Source of the DNA: Actinomadura macra NBRC 14102
Lineage (GTDB): Bacteria > Actinomycetota > Actinomycetes > Streptosporangiales > Streptosporangiaceae
Assembly: GCF_001552215.1 (NCBI RefSeq)
Contig: NZ_BCQT01000005.1
Coordinates: forward strand, 62,001-126,000
Direction of reading: 5' to 3'
DNA: 64,000 bases
The translations under genes were made by a program, and so were the position numbers. Each line of letters starts with the position of its first letter. Position 1 is the stretch's first letter. The notes under the pieces are model-generated. The model ran no database searches and had not been told where the DNA came from. It saw only the letters and a list, made by a program, of their open reading frames with translations. Below, one piece after another: positions 1-10,239 of the stretch.

Positions 1-28
1 CGCCGGCTCGGGGCCGGTCGCGTGAAAG

Positions 29-60
29 AAGGCCCGCACCTTCGGGGAGGTGCGGGCCTT
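29..60 (-). terminator. Rho-independent type hairpin
   Basis: A perfect 12-bp stem (29-40 with 49-60) closes an 8-base loop. It lies just downstream of the minus-strand gene ending at 80, so it probably ends that two-gene transcript. Confidence 0.75.
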
Positions 61-79
61 CGCATCGCTCGGGCGCGCA

Positions 80-409
80 TCAGCCGGACTCGACCTCCAG
101 CGCGGCGACGCGGGAGCGGGCTTCGGCCATGGCCTCGTGGTAGCGGGTGTCCCAGTCCGGATCGCCGTCCGGGATGGTGGCGACGGTCTGGCGGCCGAGT
201 TCGTCCAGCAGGCCGCCGGAGGCGTCCCGGGTGACCTGGCGGACGACGACCGCGGTGGCGCCGCCCGAGGCCTCGGTGTGGGTCTCCCAGCGCGCGGACG
301 GGCCGGGCCGCCGCCGGCCGTCGGGGGCGAGCCCACCGAACGCGTACAGCAGCAGGACCACCACCACGGCCGCGACGGCGAGCAACGCCAGGATGATCAG
401 GAACCGCAC
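80..409 (-). CDS. Small single-span membrane protein
   Basis: I do not recognise a named family. The 109-residue product begins with a hydrophobic stretch (about residues 3-25, rich in V, L and A) that should form a signal anchor, followed by a charged soluble part ending in an acidic helix-like segment. The start is a GTG preceded by a clear GGAGGTGAG site lying in the 3' end of the upstream SPFH gene. The gap to that gene is only 7 bases, so the two are very likely cotranscribed and the small protein may act with the SPFH protein at the membrane. That functional link is inference from spacing only. Confidence 0.7.
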   Translation of the reverse strand: MRFLIILALLAVAAVVVVLLLYAFGGLAPDGRRRPGPSARWETHTEASGGATAVVVRQVTRDASGGLLDELGRQTVATIPDGDPDWDTRYHEAMAEARSRVAALEVESG

Positions 410-416
410 CGCCGCC

Positions 417-1463
417 TCACCTCCGCGGGAGGAGCGAGCCGTTGGGGTTGCCGGGGGCGTAGACCGTGATGCCCTGCGGGAGCGCCTTCAGCTCCTCGAT
501 CCTCGCGCACGTCGGGCACTTGTTGTAGCCGTCCTGGCGCGCCTTGTTCGCCGCGGCCTCCGCCTTGGCCGTCGCCACCTTCGCCTGCGCCTCGCTGACC
601 TGTGCGAACGCGGCCTGGGCGCGGTCCACGGCGTCCTGCACCTTCGACGGCAGCGTGACCCGCACCAGGTTGAAGTGGATGTTGGTGACGAACTTGCCGC
701 CGAGGGTCTGCTCCAGGTCGGCGGCGAGGCTGGTGTTGATCGAGTTCTGGACCTTGGCGATGTTGGCGTTGTTGCTCTGCGGCTGCTGCCCGGGCTGCCG
801 CGGCGTCTGCGGAGGGGTGGGCACGGTCGGCGCGGAGGTGTTCTGCACCAGTGCGCAGGACGAGACGAGCTCGGCGCAGCGGAAGCTGTTGATCTGGCTG
901 CGCAGGTCGTTGTCTATCACCGGCCGGACGATCTGGTCGAGGAACGCCGACCATCCCTTGTCGCCGTCGAAGGGGGAGTAGGTCTTGCCGTCGGCGCTGC
1001 GGAACTTGCGGGTGCCGTACTTGTCGTCGAACGCCCGAAGCGACTGGTGGTCCTGGTTGAGGGTGAAGTAGAGGGTGCCCTCGATGCCCATGTTGACGCC
1101 GTCCGCGCTGGGGACGGTGACGACGTCCACGCCGGACTCCTCGCCCTTACGCGCGTCGGAGGTGATCGTGTAGAAGCGCTGCTGCGCCGGGTACTTGTGG
1201 ACCTTGGAGTAGAGGCCGACCCAGGTACGGCCGGATCCGGGGTCGATGACCTGGCGGATCCGGTTGTTGTCGAAGAACCCGCCGTTGCGGACGACCGCGA
1301 TCTCCCCGCCGCTCGTCCGCTCGTACCCGCCGAGCAAGGCGCTCAGCGCGGGCCACACCACCACGACCAGGACGACCGCGATGACGATGGCGGTACGCCT
1401 GCGCGGCGCCCGCAGTCCGGCCGTCCCGGCGCCCTTCGCAGCGGTCGACTCCTTCTTGGCCAC
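417..1463 (-). CDS. SPFH/band 7 domain membrane protein
   Basis: The 348-residue product has a short basic N-terminus (MAKKES), one membrane span at about residues 24-45, then an SPFH/prohibitin-like region, and ends with an Ala/Lys/Gln-rich helical segment typical of the coiled coil after band 7 domains. A later pair CPTC (in a stretch [12 protein letters not shown]) could bind metal. Such proteins assemble into membrane scaffolds. I chose the GTG at 1463 because a GAGAGGAG site sits 6-8 bases upstream; a longer reading to 1610 exists but its extra residues look non-coding. Followed by a 109-residue membrane protein in the same operon and divergent from the carboxylase gene. Confidence 0.8.
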   Translation of the reverse strand: MAKKESTAAKGAGTAGLRAPRRRTAIVIAVVLVVVVWPALSALLGGYERTSGGEIAVVRNGGFFDNNRIRQVIDPGSGRTWVGLYSKVHKYPAQQRFYTITSDARKGEESGVDVVTVPSADGVNMGIEGTLYFTLNQDHQSLRAFDDKYGTRKFRSADGKTYSPFDGDKGWSAFLDQIVRPVIDNDLRSQINSFRCAELVSSCALVQNTSAPTVPTPPQTPRQPGQQPQSNNANIAKVQNSINTSLAADLEQTLGGKFVTNIHFNLVRVTLPSKVQDAVDRAQAAFAQVSEAQAKVATAKAEAAANKARQDGYNKCPTCARIEELKALPQGITVYAPGNPNGSLLPRR

Positions 1464-1682
1464 GTCCCGACTCCTCTCCCATCGCGCGCCGTTGCGGCCC
1501 GCGGGTTCGCTGTTCAGACGGACGGGAGTCTGTCGCGGATCCGGTGGTTCAGGCGGATATATGCCGTTGAACCCCGCCGTAACCCCACACTCATGAGCGA
1601 AACCGTCCATAACGAGGGGCTTACGAAATCCCCGGACAGGGGTTATCTAGACTGCGCGTGCAAGGCTAGGGAGGAGACCCAC

Positions 1683-3452
1683 GTGCGCAAGGTCCTGATC
1701 GCCAACCGCGGTGAGATCGCGGTCCGTATAGCCCGTGCCTGTCACGACGCGGGGCTGGCCAGCGTGGCGGTGTACGCCGAGCCGGATCTGGAGGCGCTGC
1801 ACGTTCGGGTCGCCGACGAGGCGTTCGCCCTCGGCGGGCGGACCGCCGCCGAGAGCTACCTCGACATCGGCAAGCTGCTGAAGATCGCAGCCGACGCCGG
1901 CGCGGACGCCGTCCACCCGGGCTACGGCTTCCTGGCCGAGAACGCCGACTTCGCCGCGGCCGTACAGGCCGCGGGACTGACCTGGATCGGTCCGCCGCCC
2001 GCCGCGATCACCGCGCTCGGCGACAAGGTCCAGGCCCGGCACATCGCCCAGAAGGTCGGCGCGCCGCTGGTCGCCGGCACCAAGGACCCGGTGTCGGGCG
2101 CGGACGAGGTCGTCGCGTTCGCCCGCGAGAACGGGCTGCCCATCGCGATCAAGGCAGCGTACGGCGGCGGCGGGCGCGGCCTGAAGGTCGCCCGCACTCT
2201 CGACGAGGTCCCCGAGCTGTACGAGTCCGCGGTCCGCGAGGCGGTGAGCGCTTTCGGGCGCGGCGAGTGCTTCGTGGAGCGCTACCTGGACAGGCCCCGG
2301 CACGTGGAGACCCAGTGCCTCGCCGACCAGCACGGGAACGTGGTGGTCGTGTCGACGCGTGACTGCTCGCTCCAGCGGCGGCACCAGAAGCTCGTCGAGG
2401 AGGCCCCGGCGCCGTACCTGTCGGACGAGCAGCTCGACCTGCTGTACCGCTCGTCCAAGGCCATCCTGAAGGAGGCCGGGTACGTCGGGGCGGGCACGTG
2501 CGAGTTCCTCGTCGGCCAGGACGGGACGATCTCCTTCCTGGAGGTCAACACGCGCCTCCAGGTCGAGCATCCCGTCACCGAGGAGGTCGCGGGCGTCGAC
2601 CTCGTCCGGGAGATGTTCCGGATCGCCGATGGCGAGGAGCTCGGCTACGGCGACCCGGAACTGCGCGGACACTCCATCGAGTTCCGCCTCAACGCCGAGG
2701 ACGCCGGCCGCGGGTTCCTGCCCGCCGTCGGCACGCTGACGGCCTGGGAGCCGCCGACCGGCCCCGGCGTCCGGCTCGACACCGGCTACGGCGCGGGGCA
2801 GACCGTCCCGCAGGAGTTCGACTCGCTGATCGCCAAGCTGATCGTCACCGGCGCCACCCGCCGGCAGGCGGTCGAGCGGTCCCGCCGCGCGCTCGCCGAG
2901 TTCGTCATCGACGGCATGCCGACCGTGCTGCCGTTCCACCGCGCCGTCCTGGACGATCCGGCGTTCGTCCCGGACAGCGACACGACGCCCTTCTCCGTCC
3001 ACACGCGCTGGATCGAGACCGAGTTCGACAACCAGATCGAGCCCTACCCGGCCGCGCCCGCCGCCGACGAGGCGGAGCAGGCCGAGCGGGAGCGCGTCAC
3101 CGTCGAGGTCGGGGGCCGGCGCATCGAGGTCGTCCTGCCCGCGGGGCTCGGCGCCTCCACCGCGCCGGCCGCCGGTCAGGCGGCACCCGGCCGGCGGCGC
3201 GGCGGCAAGAAGGGCGGCGGGGTCCAGGCGTCCGGGGACTCCCTGGTCAGCCCGATGCAGGGCACCATCGTCAAGATCGTTGTCGAGGACGGCGCCGTGG
3301 TGGCCGCGGGCGACACCGTCGTCGTCCTGGAGGCGATGAAGATGGAGCAGCCGCTCACGGCGCACAAGGGTGGGACGATCACCGGCCTGGCCGCCGAGGT
3401 GGGGCAGACGGTCTCCAGCGGCGCGGTCATCTGCGAGATCAAGGACTCCTAA
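1683..3452 (+). CDS. accA3: Acetyl/propionyl-CoA carboxylase alpha subunit (biotin carboxylase plus BCCP)
   Basis: A 589-residue fused subunit that carboxylates its own biotin with ATP and bicarbonate and hands the carboxyl group to a separate beta subunit, giving malonyl- or methylmalonyl-CoA. Visible in order: N-terminal biotin carboxylase domain beginning [18 protein letters not shown], the Gly-rich ATP-grasp loop GGGGRGLKV near residue 165, the conserved [15 protein letters not shown] segment near residue 285, then a Lys/Gly linker and a C-terminal biotinyl domain with EAMKM, whose lysine is about residue 553. Length matches actinobacterial AccA proteins. Start is GTG with GGGAGGAGA upstream; a longer reading from 147 is excluded because it crosses the SPFH gene on the other strand. 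No beta subunit is nearby. Confidence 0.95.
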   Translation: MRKVLIANRGEIAVRIARACHDAGLASVAVYAEPDLEALHVRVADEAFALGGRTAAESYLDIGKLLKIAADAGADAVHPGYGFLAENADFAAAVQAAGLTWIGPPPAAITALGDKVQARHIAQKVGAPLVAGTKDPVSGADEVVAFARENGLPIAIKAAYGGGGRGLKVARTLDEVPELYESAVREAVSAFGRGECFVERYLDRPRHVETQCLADQHGNVVVVSTRDCSLQRRHQKLVEEAPAPYLSDEQLDLLYRSSKAILKEAGYVGAGTCEFLVGQDGTISFLEVNTRLQVEHPVTEEVAGVDLVREMFRIADGEELGYGDPELRGHSIEFRLNAEDAGRGFLPAVGTLTAWEPPTGPGVRLDTGYGAGQTVPQEFDSLIAKLIVTGATRRQAVERSRRALAEFVIDGMPTVLPFHRAVLDDPAFVPDSDTTPFSVHTRWIETEFDNQIEPYPAAPAADEAEQAERERVTVEVGGRRIEVVLPAGLGASTAPAAGQAAPGRRRGGKKGGGVQASGDSLVSPMQGTIVKIVVEDGAVVAAGDTVVVLEAMKMEQPLTAHKGGTITGLAAEVGQTVSSGAVICEIKDS

Positions 3453-3463
3453 GCGCAGGGACG

Positions 3464-3492
3464 GGAGGGGTGCCCCGCCGGGGCGCCCCTCC
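3464..3492 (+). terminator. Terminator after the carboxylase gene
   Basis: A 13-bp GC-rich stem (3464-3476 with 3480-3492) with one wobble position and a 3-base loop begins 11 bases after the carboxylase stop codon. Confidence 0.75.
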
Positions 3493-3622
3493 GTCATACC
3501 GGCTGGGACAAGACGGTTCTCCGGCGATTCACCGGGCAGCTCCATGGTCAGCAAGACGAACGGTGCGGGAACGAGTCGCCGCGCCCGGACGTCTTAGCTG
3601 GTAAAGGGGGCAGACAGTCATC

Positions 3623-5011
3623 ATGAGCTCCAAGACTCAGGCCCGTCTCACCCAGGCGCACGGCAGCCGCACGGCCCGCCGCGGTGCGGCGACGATAATC
3701 ATCACGGCCGTCCTGCTGGCACTCGGCCTCGTCCTGCCGGTAGCGGCCGCGCACGCCGCGCCCCCGGCCGGTCACACCGTCGCCGCGGCGGCGGCCCCCG
3801 CCCGGGCCGACGACAACATCGGGCAGATCGCCAAGGGCCTCATCGACTCCCGGCTGTACGTGACGAGCGGGGCCGGGAACGCGCTGACGCCCGCCGACCA
3901 GACACAGGTCAAGGCCGCCCTCGGACGCGACGGCGACGCCGACATCCGCGCGGTCGTCGTCCGCAACGACGTCCCCCGCACCGAGGTCGGCCAGATGCTC
4001 AAGGGCGTCGCGGATCGCGTCGGCAAGGGCCAGACGTACGTAGCGGTCACCGCCGACGGCAAGCGCATGGGCGGGATCTCCAAGAAGCTCGACACCAAGG
4101 AGATCAACCAGCTCGTCACGCGCACCAATGGGCTCCCGCTGAAGGACCGGCTGATCCAGTTCGGGGACCTCGCCGAGAAGAAGGTCGACGACCAGGCCCG
4201 CTCCAGCGCGATCGGCGGGTTCGTGATGCTCGGCGTGCTGATCCTGGTGGTGGCCGGGGCCGCAGGCGCGTTCCTGGTCGTCCGCAAGCGCCGCCGGGTG
4301 CAGCAGGCCCAGCAGATGGCCGACCTGAAGCGCGGCGTCCAGGAGGACGTGACGCTCCTCGGTGAGGACATCGCCCGCCTGGACCTCAACGTCATGGACC
4401 AGAAGCTCGACCCCGACACCAGGTCCGACTACGAGCACGCCATGAACTCCTATGACAGCGCCAAGACGGCCAGTGAGCGCGCCACCAGGCCCGACGACAT
4501 GCAGCAGGTCACGACGGCACTGGAGGACGGTCGGTACTACATGACGGCCACGCGCGCACGCCTGGACGGTGAACCCGTCCCCGAGCGGCGTGCCCCATGC
4601 TTCTTCAACCCGCAGCACGGGCCGTCCGTCCAGGACGTCACCTGGGCGCCTCCGGGCGGGACGGCGCGTTCCGTCCCCGCGTGCGCCGCGGACGCCGAGG
4701 CAGTCCTTCAGGGCGGCGACCCGGACGTCCGCATGGTTCCCTACAACGGCGAACGCCGTCCGTACTGGAACGCCGGGCCCGCGTACGCCCCGTACGCCGG
4801 CGGCTACTACTACGGCTACGGCGGGATCGACCTGCTCAGCGGCATGATGATCGGCACCATGCTCGGCTCGATGATGGGCGGAGGCTGGGGCGGCGGCTGG
4901 GGTGGAGGCGGCGACGGCGGCGGCTTCGGCGGCGACGGCGGCGATGTGGGCGGCGGCTGGGACTTCGGCAGCGGCGACTTCGGCGGAGGCGGCGACTTCG
5001 GCGGCTTCTAG
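3623..5011 (+). CDS. Secreted/membrane protein with TPM-like domain and Gly-rich tail
   Basis: The 462-residue product has a signal peptide ending near ALAHAA-like residues (about 25-42), an extracytoplasmic domain (about 50-180) resembling small TPM/DUF6676-type domains, a membrane span at about 193-215 followed by a basic stop-transfer patch, a helical cytoplasmic region, and a tail of about 90 residues built almost wholly of Gly, Asp, Phe, Trp and Tyr. A GlyMet-rich hydrophobic patch (SGMMIGTMLGSMMGGG) precedes the tail. The function is unknown; the assignment to TPM-like is by general pattern only. Start ATG with AAAGGGGG about 12 bases upstream. It stands alone between two terminator-like regions. 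Confidence 0.75.
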   Translation: MSSKTQARLTQAHGSRTARRGAATIIITAVLLALGLVLPVAAAHAAPPAGHTVAAAAAPARADDNIGQIAKGLIDSRLYVTSGAGNALTPADQTQVKAALGRDGDADIRAVVVRNDVPRTEVGQMLKGVADRVGKGQTYVAVTADGKRMGGISKKLDTKEINQLVTRTNGLPLKDRLIQFGDLAEKKVDDQARSSAIGGFVMLGVLILVVAGAAGAFLVVRKRRRVQQAQQMADLKRGVQEDVTLLGEDIARLDLNVMDQKLDPDTRSDYEHAMNSYDSAKTASERATRPDDMQQVTTALEDGRYYMTATRARLDGEPVPERRAPCFFNPQHGPSVQDVTWAPPGGTARSVPACAADAEAVLQGGDPDVRMVPYNGERRPYWNAGPAYAPYAGGYYYGYGGIDLLSGMMIGTMLGSMMGGGWGGGWGGGGDGGGFGGDGGDVGGGWDFGSGDFGGGGDFGGF

Positions 5012-5076
5012 GGTCACCGAAAGGCGACCTCAGCGGTCACGCGAGCGCGCTAGCTGACCGGTGAGGCAAAGCCGGA

Positions 5077-5119
5077 GGCGAGCCCGCCGGGAAGATCGCG
5101 AAGCGATGGAGCGCTCGCC
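5077..5119. repeat. Nested hairpin in convergent intergenic region
   Basis: Between two convergent genes (5012-5175). Outer arms ggcgagc (5077-5083) and gctcgcc (5113-5119) enclose an inner stem atcgc-gaa-gcgat (5095-5107). A 13-base word at 5094-5106 (gatcgcgaagcga) recurs at 58562-58574 downstream of purH. It could serve as a bidirectional terminator or belong to a dispersed palindromic repeat family. Confidence 0.45.
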
Positions 5120-5175
5120 CAAGCACGGTCAAGGGCGAGCCGCCAGGCGAGCCCCTGGGCCGAGATTGCACTAGA

Positions 5176-6570
5176 TCAGTACGCGTGTTCGGACATCAGG
5201 CGGCGGGACGCCTCGGTGATGCTGCCCGACAGGGACGGGTAGACCGCGAACGTGTGGGCCACCTGGTCGACCGTCAGGTGCTGCTGGACGGCGATCGACA
5301 CGCCCAGGATCAGCTCGCTCGCACGCGGCGCCACGATGACTCCGCCGAGGACGATCCCCGTGGACGGGCGGCAGAACAGCTTCACGAAGCCGTCCTCGAA
5401 GCCCTGCATCTTGGCGCGCGCGTTGGTGAACAGCGGCAGCATGACCGTCCGGGCGTTGACGTCTCCGGAGTCGACCATGTGCTGGGTGACGCCGACCGAG
5501 GCGACCTCCGGGTCGGTGAAGATGTTGGAGGCGACCCAGCCGAGCTTCAGCGGCTGGACGGCCTCGCCGAGCGCGTGCCACATCGCGATGCGGCCCTGCA
5601 TGCCCGCGACGGAGGCCAGCATCAGGACGCCGGTGCAGTCGCCAGAGGCGTAGATGTGCGGGACGGACGTCCGCGACACCTTGTCGACCTCCACGAACCC
5701 GCGGGAGTCGCAGCGGACGCCGATGTCCTCCAGGCCGATGCCCTGGGTGTTGGGGACCATGCCCACGGTCATCAGGCAGTGGGTGCCCTCGACCTTCGAC
5801 CCGTCCTCCAGGGTGACGATCACGCCGTTCCCCGACCGCTCCACACCGGCGGCCCGGGAGCGCGACATGACGTTCATCCCGCGCCGCAGGAAGACGTCCT
5901 GGAGCACCGACGCGGCGTCGGCGTCCTCGCTGGGCAGGATCCGGTCGCGCGAGGACACGAGCGTGACCTTCGATCCGAGCGACAGGTAGGCGCCGGCCAG
6001 CTCCGCGCCGGTCACGCCGGAGCCGACGACGATCAGCTCCTCGGGCAGTTCCGGCAGGTCGTAGAGCTGGCGCCAGTTGAGGATGCGCTCGCCGTCCGGT
6101 TCGGCGCCGGGCAGCACCCGCGGCGTCGCCCCGGTCGCCAGCAGCACGATGTCGGCCCGGATGCGCCGGTCGCCGACGGCGACGACGTGCGGCTCCACCA
6201 GCCGCGCCTCGCCTCGGACGATCTTGACCTCCTCGTAGGCGAGGCGCTCGGCCACGTCGAACGACTGCGCCCGTGCGAGGTCCTTCACGCGCTTGTTGAC
6301 CGTCGCCATGTCGGCCTCCAGGCCGCCGACGATGCCGTCGGGGCCGCCGCTGAAGCGCAGGCCGAGGCCCTCCGACTCCGACATGACCGCCATGCGGGTC
6401 GAGGTGGCGATGAGCGTCTTGGAGGGGACGCAGTCGGTGAGCACGCAGGCGCCGCCCGGGCCGTCGCGCTCCACGACGGTCACGTCGGCGCCGAGTTGCG
6501 CCGCGACGAGCGCGGCCTCGTAGCCGCCCGGGCCTCCTCCGATGATCACGATGCGGGTCACGTCTTCCAT
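5176..6570 (-). CDS. lpdA: NAD(P)H-quinone dehydrogenase (LpdA-type flavoprotein disulfide reductase)
   Basis: A 464-residue flavoprotein. The N-terminus has the FAD-binding GGGPGGYEAA motif and the CX4C redox pair (GGACVLTDCVPSK, about residues 39-51); a second Rossmann motif GSGVTGAELA lies mid-protein and a GDCTG motif near residue 315. True lipoamide dehydrogenases end with a His-Pro...Glu pair (HPTLSE); here the same place reads VYPSLSG, so the catalytic His and Glu are missing. That pattern matches M. tuberculosis LpdA (Rv3303c), which reduces quinones rather than lipoamide. Divergent from the cyclotransferase-like gene, 62 bases apart. Confidence 0.88.
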   Translation of the reverse strand: MEDVTRIVIIGGGPGGYEAALVAAQLGADVTVVERDGPGGACVLTDCVPSKTLIATSTRMAVMSESEGLGLRFSGGPDGIVGGLEADMATVNKRVKDLARAQSFDVAERLAYEEVKIVRGEARLVEPHVVAVGDRRIRADIVLLATGATPRVLPGAEPDGERILNWRQLYDLPELPEELIVVGSGVTGAELAGAYLSLGSKVTLVSSRDRILPSEDADAASVLQDVFLRRGMNVMSRSRAAGVERSGNGVIVTLEDGSKVEGTHCLMTVGMVPNTQGIGLEDIGVRCDSRGFVEVDKVSRTSVPHIYASGDCTGVLMLASVAGMQGRIAMWHALGEAVQPLKLGWVASNIFTDPEVASVGVTQHMVDSGDVNARTVMLPLFTNARAKMQGFEDGFVKLFCRPSTGIVLGGVIVAPRASELILGVSIAVQQHLTVDQVAHTFAVYPSLSGSITEASRRLMSEHAY

Positions 6571-6632
6571 TGTTTCCTACTGGCGGCAGTGACCCGTCCC
6601 GACCCTCCTCCAGTGGCGTACGCTTGGCCAAC

Positions 6633-7085
6633 GTGGCTCTGTACGCGGCGTACGCCTCCAACATGGATCCCGAGCAGATGGCGAGCCGGGCTCCGCATTC
6701 CCCGATGCGCGGCACCGGTTGGCTCACCGGCTGGCGGCTCACCTTCGGCGGGCAGGACAAGGGATGGGACGGTGCCCTCGCCACGGTGGTGGAGGACCGT
6801 TCCGAACAGGTCTTCGTCGTGATGTACGACGTGCCCGCGTGGGACGAGAAGGAGCTCGACGCCTGGGAGGGCGCCGCGCTGAACGTCTATCACAAGATCA
6901 GAATTCGCGTGCAGACGCTCGACGGGGACGCGCTGTGCTGGCTCTACGTCCTCGACGACTACGAGGGCGGGCTGCCGTCCGCGCGTTATCTCGGCATCCT
7001 CGCCGACGCGGCGGAGAAGGCCGGCGCGCCCGACGACTACGTCAAGGACCTGCGCAATCGGCCGTGCAAGTCACTCGGGGAGTAG
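6633..7085 (+). CDS. Gamma-glutamylcyclotransferase family protein
   Basis: The 150-residue product opens VALYAAYASNMDP, matching the YGSN-like substrate loop of the gamma-glutamylcyclotransferase (AIG2/GGCT) fold. A conserved acidic residue (E in the DEKELDAWEGAA segment) fits the catalytic position. The substrate is unknown; members act on gamma-glutamyl peptides or amines. The GTG start fits the family's beginning; no ribosome site is seen and TACGCT lies 9 bases upstream, so the message may be leaderless. The upstream TTG at 6624 is the alternative start. Next to punA, 48 bases apart. Confidence 0.75.
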   Translation: MALYAAYASNMDPEQMASRAPHSPMRGTGWLTGWRLTFGGQDKGWDGALATVVEDRSEQVFVVMYDVPAWDEKELDAWEGAALNVYHKIRIRVQTLDGDALCWLYVLDDYEGGLPSARYLGILADAAEKAGAPDDYVKDLRNRPCKSLGE

Positions 7086-7133
7086 GGACCCCACTTTACC
7101 GAAACGGGTGGTCTTACCGGTAATGTCACCTTC

Positions 7134-7934
7134 GTGAGCAACGACACCTTTGCACTGGCACGAGACGCGGCTGACCTGCTGCGCGAACGCACGTCCCTCG
7201 ATTCCTTCGACGCCGCCCTGGTGATGGGCTCCGGCTGGGTGCCGGCAGCCGACGCGCTCGGCGAGACCATCACCGAGCTGCCCTTCACCGAGCTGCCGGG
7301 GTTCGCCCCGCCCGCCGTGGAGGGCCACGCGGGCCGGCTCAGGGTCGTGGACTGCGGCGGGCGCCGCGCGCTGGTGTTCCTCGGCCGGACGCACCTGTAC
7401 GAGGGACGCGGCGTCGACGCGGTGGTGCACGGCGTCCGGACGGCCCTGGCGGCGGGCGTCGGCACCATGGTGCTGACCAACGCGGCGGGCGGGCTGCGGC
7501 CCGAGCACCAGCAGGTGGGCGACCCGGTGCTGCTCTCCGACCATCTGAACCTGTCGGGCGCGAACCCGCTGACCGGCGCCACGTTCCTGGACCTGACCGA
7601 GGTGTACTCGGGCCGGCTGCGGACCCTCGCCAAGGAGATCGATCCGTCGCTGTCGGAGGGCGTGTACGCGGCGCTGCGCGGCCCGACCTACGAGACGCCC
7701 GCCGAGGTCCGGATGCTGCGGACGCTGGGCGCCGACGTGGTCGGCATGTCCACCGTCCTGGAGGCGATCGCGGCCCGCCAGGGCGGCGCGGACGTCCTCG
7801 GCATCTCGCTCGTCACCAACATCGCGGCCGGCCTCGCGGGCGAGCCCCTGGACCACGAGGAGGTCCTGGAGGCGGGCCGTGCCGCCGCCGGCCGCATGGG
7901 CGCCCTGCTCGGCACCGTACTGTCCAAGATATGA
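7134..7934 (+). CDS. punA: Purine-nucleoside phosphorylase (trimeric class)
   Basis: Cleaves inosine, guanosine and deoxy forms with phosphate to give free base and (deoxy)ribose-1-phosphate. The 266-residue length and motifs fit the low-molecular-weight trimeric class: GSGW loop near residue 31, [15 protein letters not shown], the purine-binding segment [12 protein letters not shown] and GMSTVLEA. Start is GTG; a perfect 10-bp palindrome ttaccggtaa (7114-7123) overlaps the probable promoter. The stop overlaps the phosphomutase start by four bases (ATGA), so the two are translationally coupled, as expected if the sugar-1-phosphate is passed to the mutase. Confidence 0.93.
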   Translation: MSNDTFALARDAADLLRERTSLDSFDAALVMGSGWVPAADALGETITELPFTELPGFAPPAVEGHAGRLRVVDCGGRRALVFLGRTHLYEGRGVDAVVHGVRTALAAGVGTMVLTNAAGGLRPEHQQVGDPVLLSDHLNLSGANPLTGATFLDLTEVYSGRLRTLAKEIDPSLSEGVYAALRGPTYETPAEVRMLRTLGADVVGMSTVLEAIAARQGGADVLGISLVTNIAAGLAGEPLDHEEVLEAGRAAAGRMGALLGTVLSKI

Positions 7935-9565
7935 GCGACCTGCGGGAATCTGCTGAGGAGTGGCTGGCGCAAGATCCCGACCCGGTGACCCGCGCCGAGC
8001 TGCGGGCGATCCTGGACGCGGGCGACGACCGCGCCCTCGCGGATCGCTTCGGCGCGCGGCTGGAGTTCGGGACGGCCGGCCTGCGGGGCGAACTGGGCGC
8101 CGGGCCGAACCGGATGAACCGGGTGACGGTGATGCGCGCCGCCGCCGGTCTCGCGGCACGGCTGCCGCGGCACGGCCGGGTGATCGTCGGATTCGACGCG
8201 CGGCACGGGTCCCGGCAGTTCGCGCGGGACACGGCGGCGGTCCTGGCCGGGGCTGGGCTGCGGCCCGAGGTGTTCGCCGAGCCGGTGCCGACGCCCGTCC
8301 TCGCGCACTTCACGCGGGCGTTCGACGACGTGGTCGCGGGCGTCATGGTGACCGCGAGCCACAACCCGCCGCGCGACAACGGCTACAAGGTCTACTGGGA
8401 AGACGGCGCGCAGATCGTCCCGCCGCAGGACGCGGAGATCTCCGCCGCGATCGACGCCGTCGGGCGGGTGGACGAGCTGCCCCTCGGCGAGGGTTGGCCC
8501 GTCCACAACGACGTGTCCCTCTACCTGGACGCGGTGACGGGCCTTGACCTCGGCGACGACCGCGACATCGAGATCGTCTACACGCCCCTGCACGGCGTCG
8601 GACGGGACACGCTGCTCCAGGCGTTCGCCGGCGCCGGGTTCCCGGCCCTCACCGTCGTCCCGGAGCAGGCCGACCCCGATCCCGACTTCCCGACCGTCGC
8701 CTTCCCCAACCCGGAGGAGCCCGGCGCGCTCGACCTGGCGCTGGCCCTGGCCGCCGCGCGCGGCGCCGACCTGGTGATCGCGAACGACCCGGACGCGGAC
8801 CGCTGCTCGGTCGCCGTCCCGGGGCCGGGCGGCTGGCGGGCCCTGACCGGGGACGAGATCGGCGGGCTGCTGGCCGAGCACGTCCTGCGGCACACCTCCG
8901 GCGACGACCGGCTGGTCGTCACGACCATCGTGTCGTCATCCCTGCTCGGGGCCATCGCGGCCGAGCACGGCGTCCGGTTCGCCGAGTCCCTCACCGGCTT
9001 CAAGTGGATCATGAAGGCGGGGCGGCCGGGCGACCGGCTCGTGTTCGGCTACGAGGAGGCCCTCGGCTACAGCGTCGGCGACGACCGGGGCGTCCTCGTC
9101 AACGACAAGGACGGCATCGGCGCGGCCCTCGCGGTCGCCGCCCTCGCCGCCGGGGCGAAGCGGGACGGCCGCACGCTGCTCGACCTCCTGGACGACCAGG
9201 CCCGCCGGTACGGGCTGCACGCGACGGCGCAGCTGTCCGTCCGGGTGGAGGACCTGTCGCTGATCGCGGGGGCGATGGCCCGGCTGCGCGCCGCCCCGCC
9301 CGCCGAATTCGGCGGACGCGCGGTCGAGTCGTCCGACGACCTGTCCCGCGGCGACGGCGGCCTCCCGCCGACCGACGGGCTGCGGTTCCGCCTCGCGGGC
9401 GGAGCACGCGTCGTGATCCGCCCGTCCGGGACGGAGCCGAAGCTCAAGTGCTACCTGGAGGTCGTCCTCCCCACGGAGGGCGGCGTCGAGGCGACGCGCG
9501 CGCGGGCCGCCGCCGAACTGGAGACCCTGCGCGCGGATGTCTCCGCCGCGCTGGCCCTCAGTTAA
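7931..9565 (+). CDS. pmmB: Phospho-sugar mutase (phosphopentomutase/phosphomannomutase family)
   Basis: A 544-residue alpha-D-phosphohexomutase. Motifs in order: substrate-start EFGTAGLRG, phosphoserine loop [14 protein letters not shown] (serine near residue 142), metal-binding NDPDADRC, sugar-binding [13 protein letters not shown], and the C-terminal phosphate loop [10 protein letters not shown]. Coupling to punA suggests it converts ribose-1- or deoxyribose-1-phosphate to the 5-phosphate; the M. tuberculosis counterpart beside deoD is called pmmB. Exact substrate cannot be read from sequence. Its 3' end overlaps the convergent PH-domain gene by 8 bases. Confidence 0.88.
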   Translation: MSDLRESAEEWLAQDPDPVTRAELRAILDAGDDRALADRFGARLEFGTAGLRGELGAGPNRMNRVTVMRAAAGLAARLPRHGRVIVGFDARHGSRQFARDTAAVLAGAGLRPEVFAEPVPTPVLAHFTRAFDDVVAGVMVTASHNPPRDNGYKVYWEDGAQIVPPQDAEISAAIDAVGRVDELPLGEGWPVHNDVSLYLDAVTGLDLGDDRDIEIVYTPLHGVGRDTLLQAFAGAGFPALTVVPEQADPDPDFPTVAFPNPEEPGALDLALALAAARGADLVIANDPDADRCSVAVPGPGGWRALTGDEIGGLLAEHVLRHTSGDDRLVVTTIVSSSLLGAIAAEHGVRFAESLTGFKWIMKAGRPGDRLVFGYEEALGYSVGDDRGVLVNDKDGIGAALAVAALAAGAKRDGRTLLDLLDDQARRYGLHATAQLSVRVEDLSLIAGAMARLRAAPPAEFGGRAVESSDDLSRGDGGLPPTDGLRFRLAGGARVVIRPSGTEPKLKCYLEVVLPTEGGVEATRARAAAELETLRADVSAALALS

Positions 9566-10232
9566 GCGCCGCCACCACGCCGAGCACGACCAGGAGTACG
9601 CAGGGAACGGCCAGCGACGCCAGCGCGGGAATCGACCACGTGATCGCGCCCCGCGCCGGCGTCGCGTCCCCGGCCGCCTTGGCCGCGGCCGCCTTGTCCG
9701 GTGCCCCCGACCGCGTCCGGGGCCGGTTCCTGTCACGGATCTCGTTGAGCTGTTGCGCCGCGTAGACGGCGGGCGTCCGCCCCTTGAGCTGGGCGCCGGG
9801 GACCTTGCTGTGCTGCTCGTCGCGCCGGGCCCGCGCCTCCGCCTTGGCCTGGGCGCGGGGCGAGGTCTGATGCACCCACGCCCGCGCCTTCAGCTCCGCC
9901 CCGTCCGGCCCGGCGAACTGGACGATCACCGCGTGCGTGCCCTGGATCTCCCGCACGGCACGCCACGGCGCCCACACGTCCCGCAGCGGGTTGCGGATCG
10001 TGACGGCCTCCGCGTCCCCGATGATCGCGGGACGGAGCCCGGCGACGTAGGCGATCCCGCAGCCGAGCAGCAGCAGGACCGCGATCGTCGCCGACGTCAC
10101 CGTGTAGTGCGGGCCGCCCTTGCCGGTGAGGTTGAACGCGAGGTCCAGCAAGTTCAGCACGGCGAACACGAACCAGGCGACAGCGGCGACACGCCCGCCG
10201 GTGGAGCGAATGGTCAAAGCACGATCAGGCAT
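9558..10232 (-). CDS. PH domain-containing membrane protein
   Basis: The 224-residue product has two N-terminal membrane spans (about 14-33 and 46-66), then a bacterial PH-like domain (about 68-130, with the LRPAIIGDAEAVTIRNPLR and VWAPWRAVREI segments typical of such domains), a basic Ala/Arg-rich linker, and a last membrane span at about 200-222. Function is unknown. It sits 8 bases downstream of add on the same strand, so it is probably cotranscribed with adenosine deaminase. Confidence 0.75.
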   Translation of the reverse strand: MPDRALTIRSTGGRVAAVAWFVFAVLNLLDLAFNLTGKGGPHYTVTSATIAVLLLLGCGIAYVAGLRPAIIGDAEAVTIRNPLRDVWAPWRAVREIQGTHAVIVQFAGPDGAELKARAWVHQTSPRAQAKAEARARRDEQHSKVPGAQLKGRTPAVYAAQQLNEIRDRNRPRTRSGAPDKAAAAKAAGDATPARGAITWSIPALASLAVPCVLLVVLGVVAALN

Positions 10233-10239
10233 GGCCCGA

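Noticed and set aside
1647..3554. Long open frame on the minus strand opposite the carboxylase gene (635 codons)
   Set aside because: It is a mirror of a certain gene in GC-rich DNA; its protein is Arg/Gly/Asp-biased without any motif.
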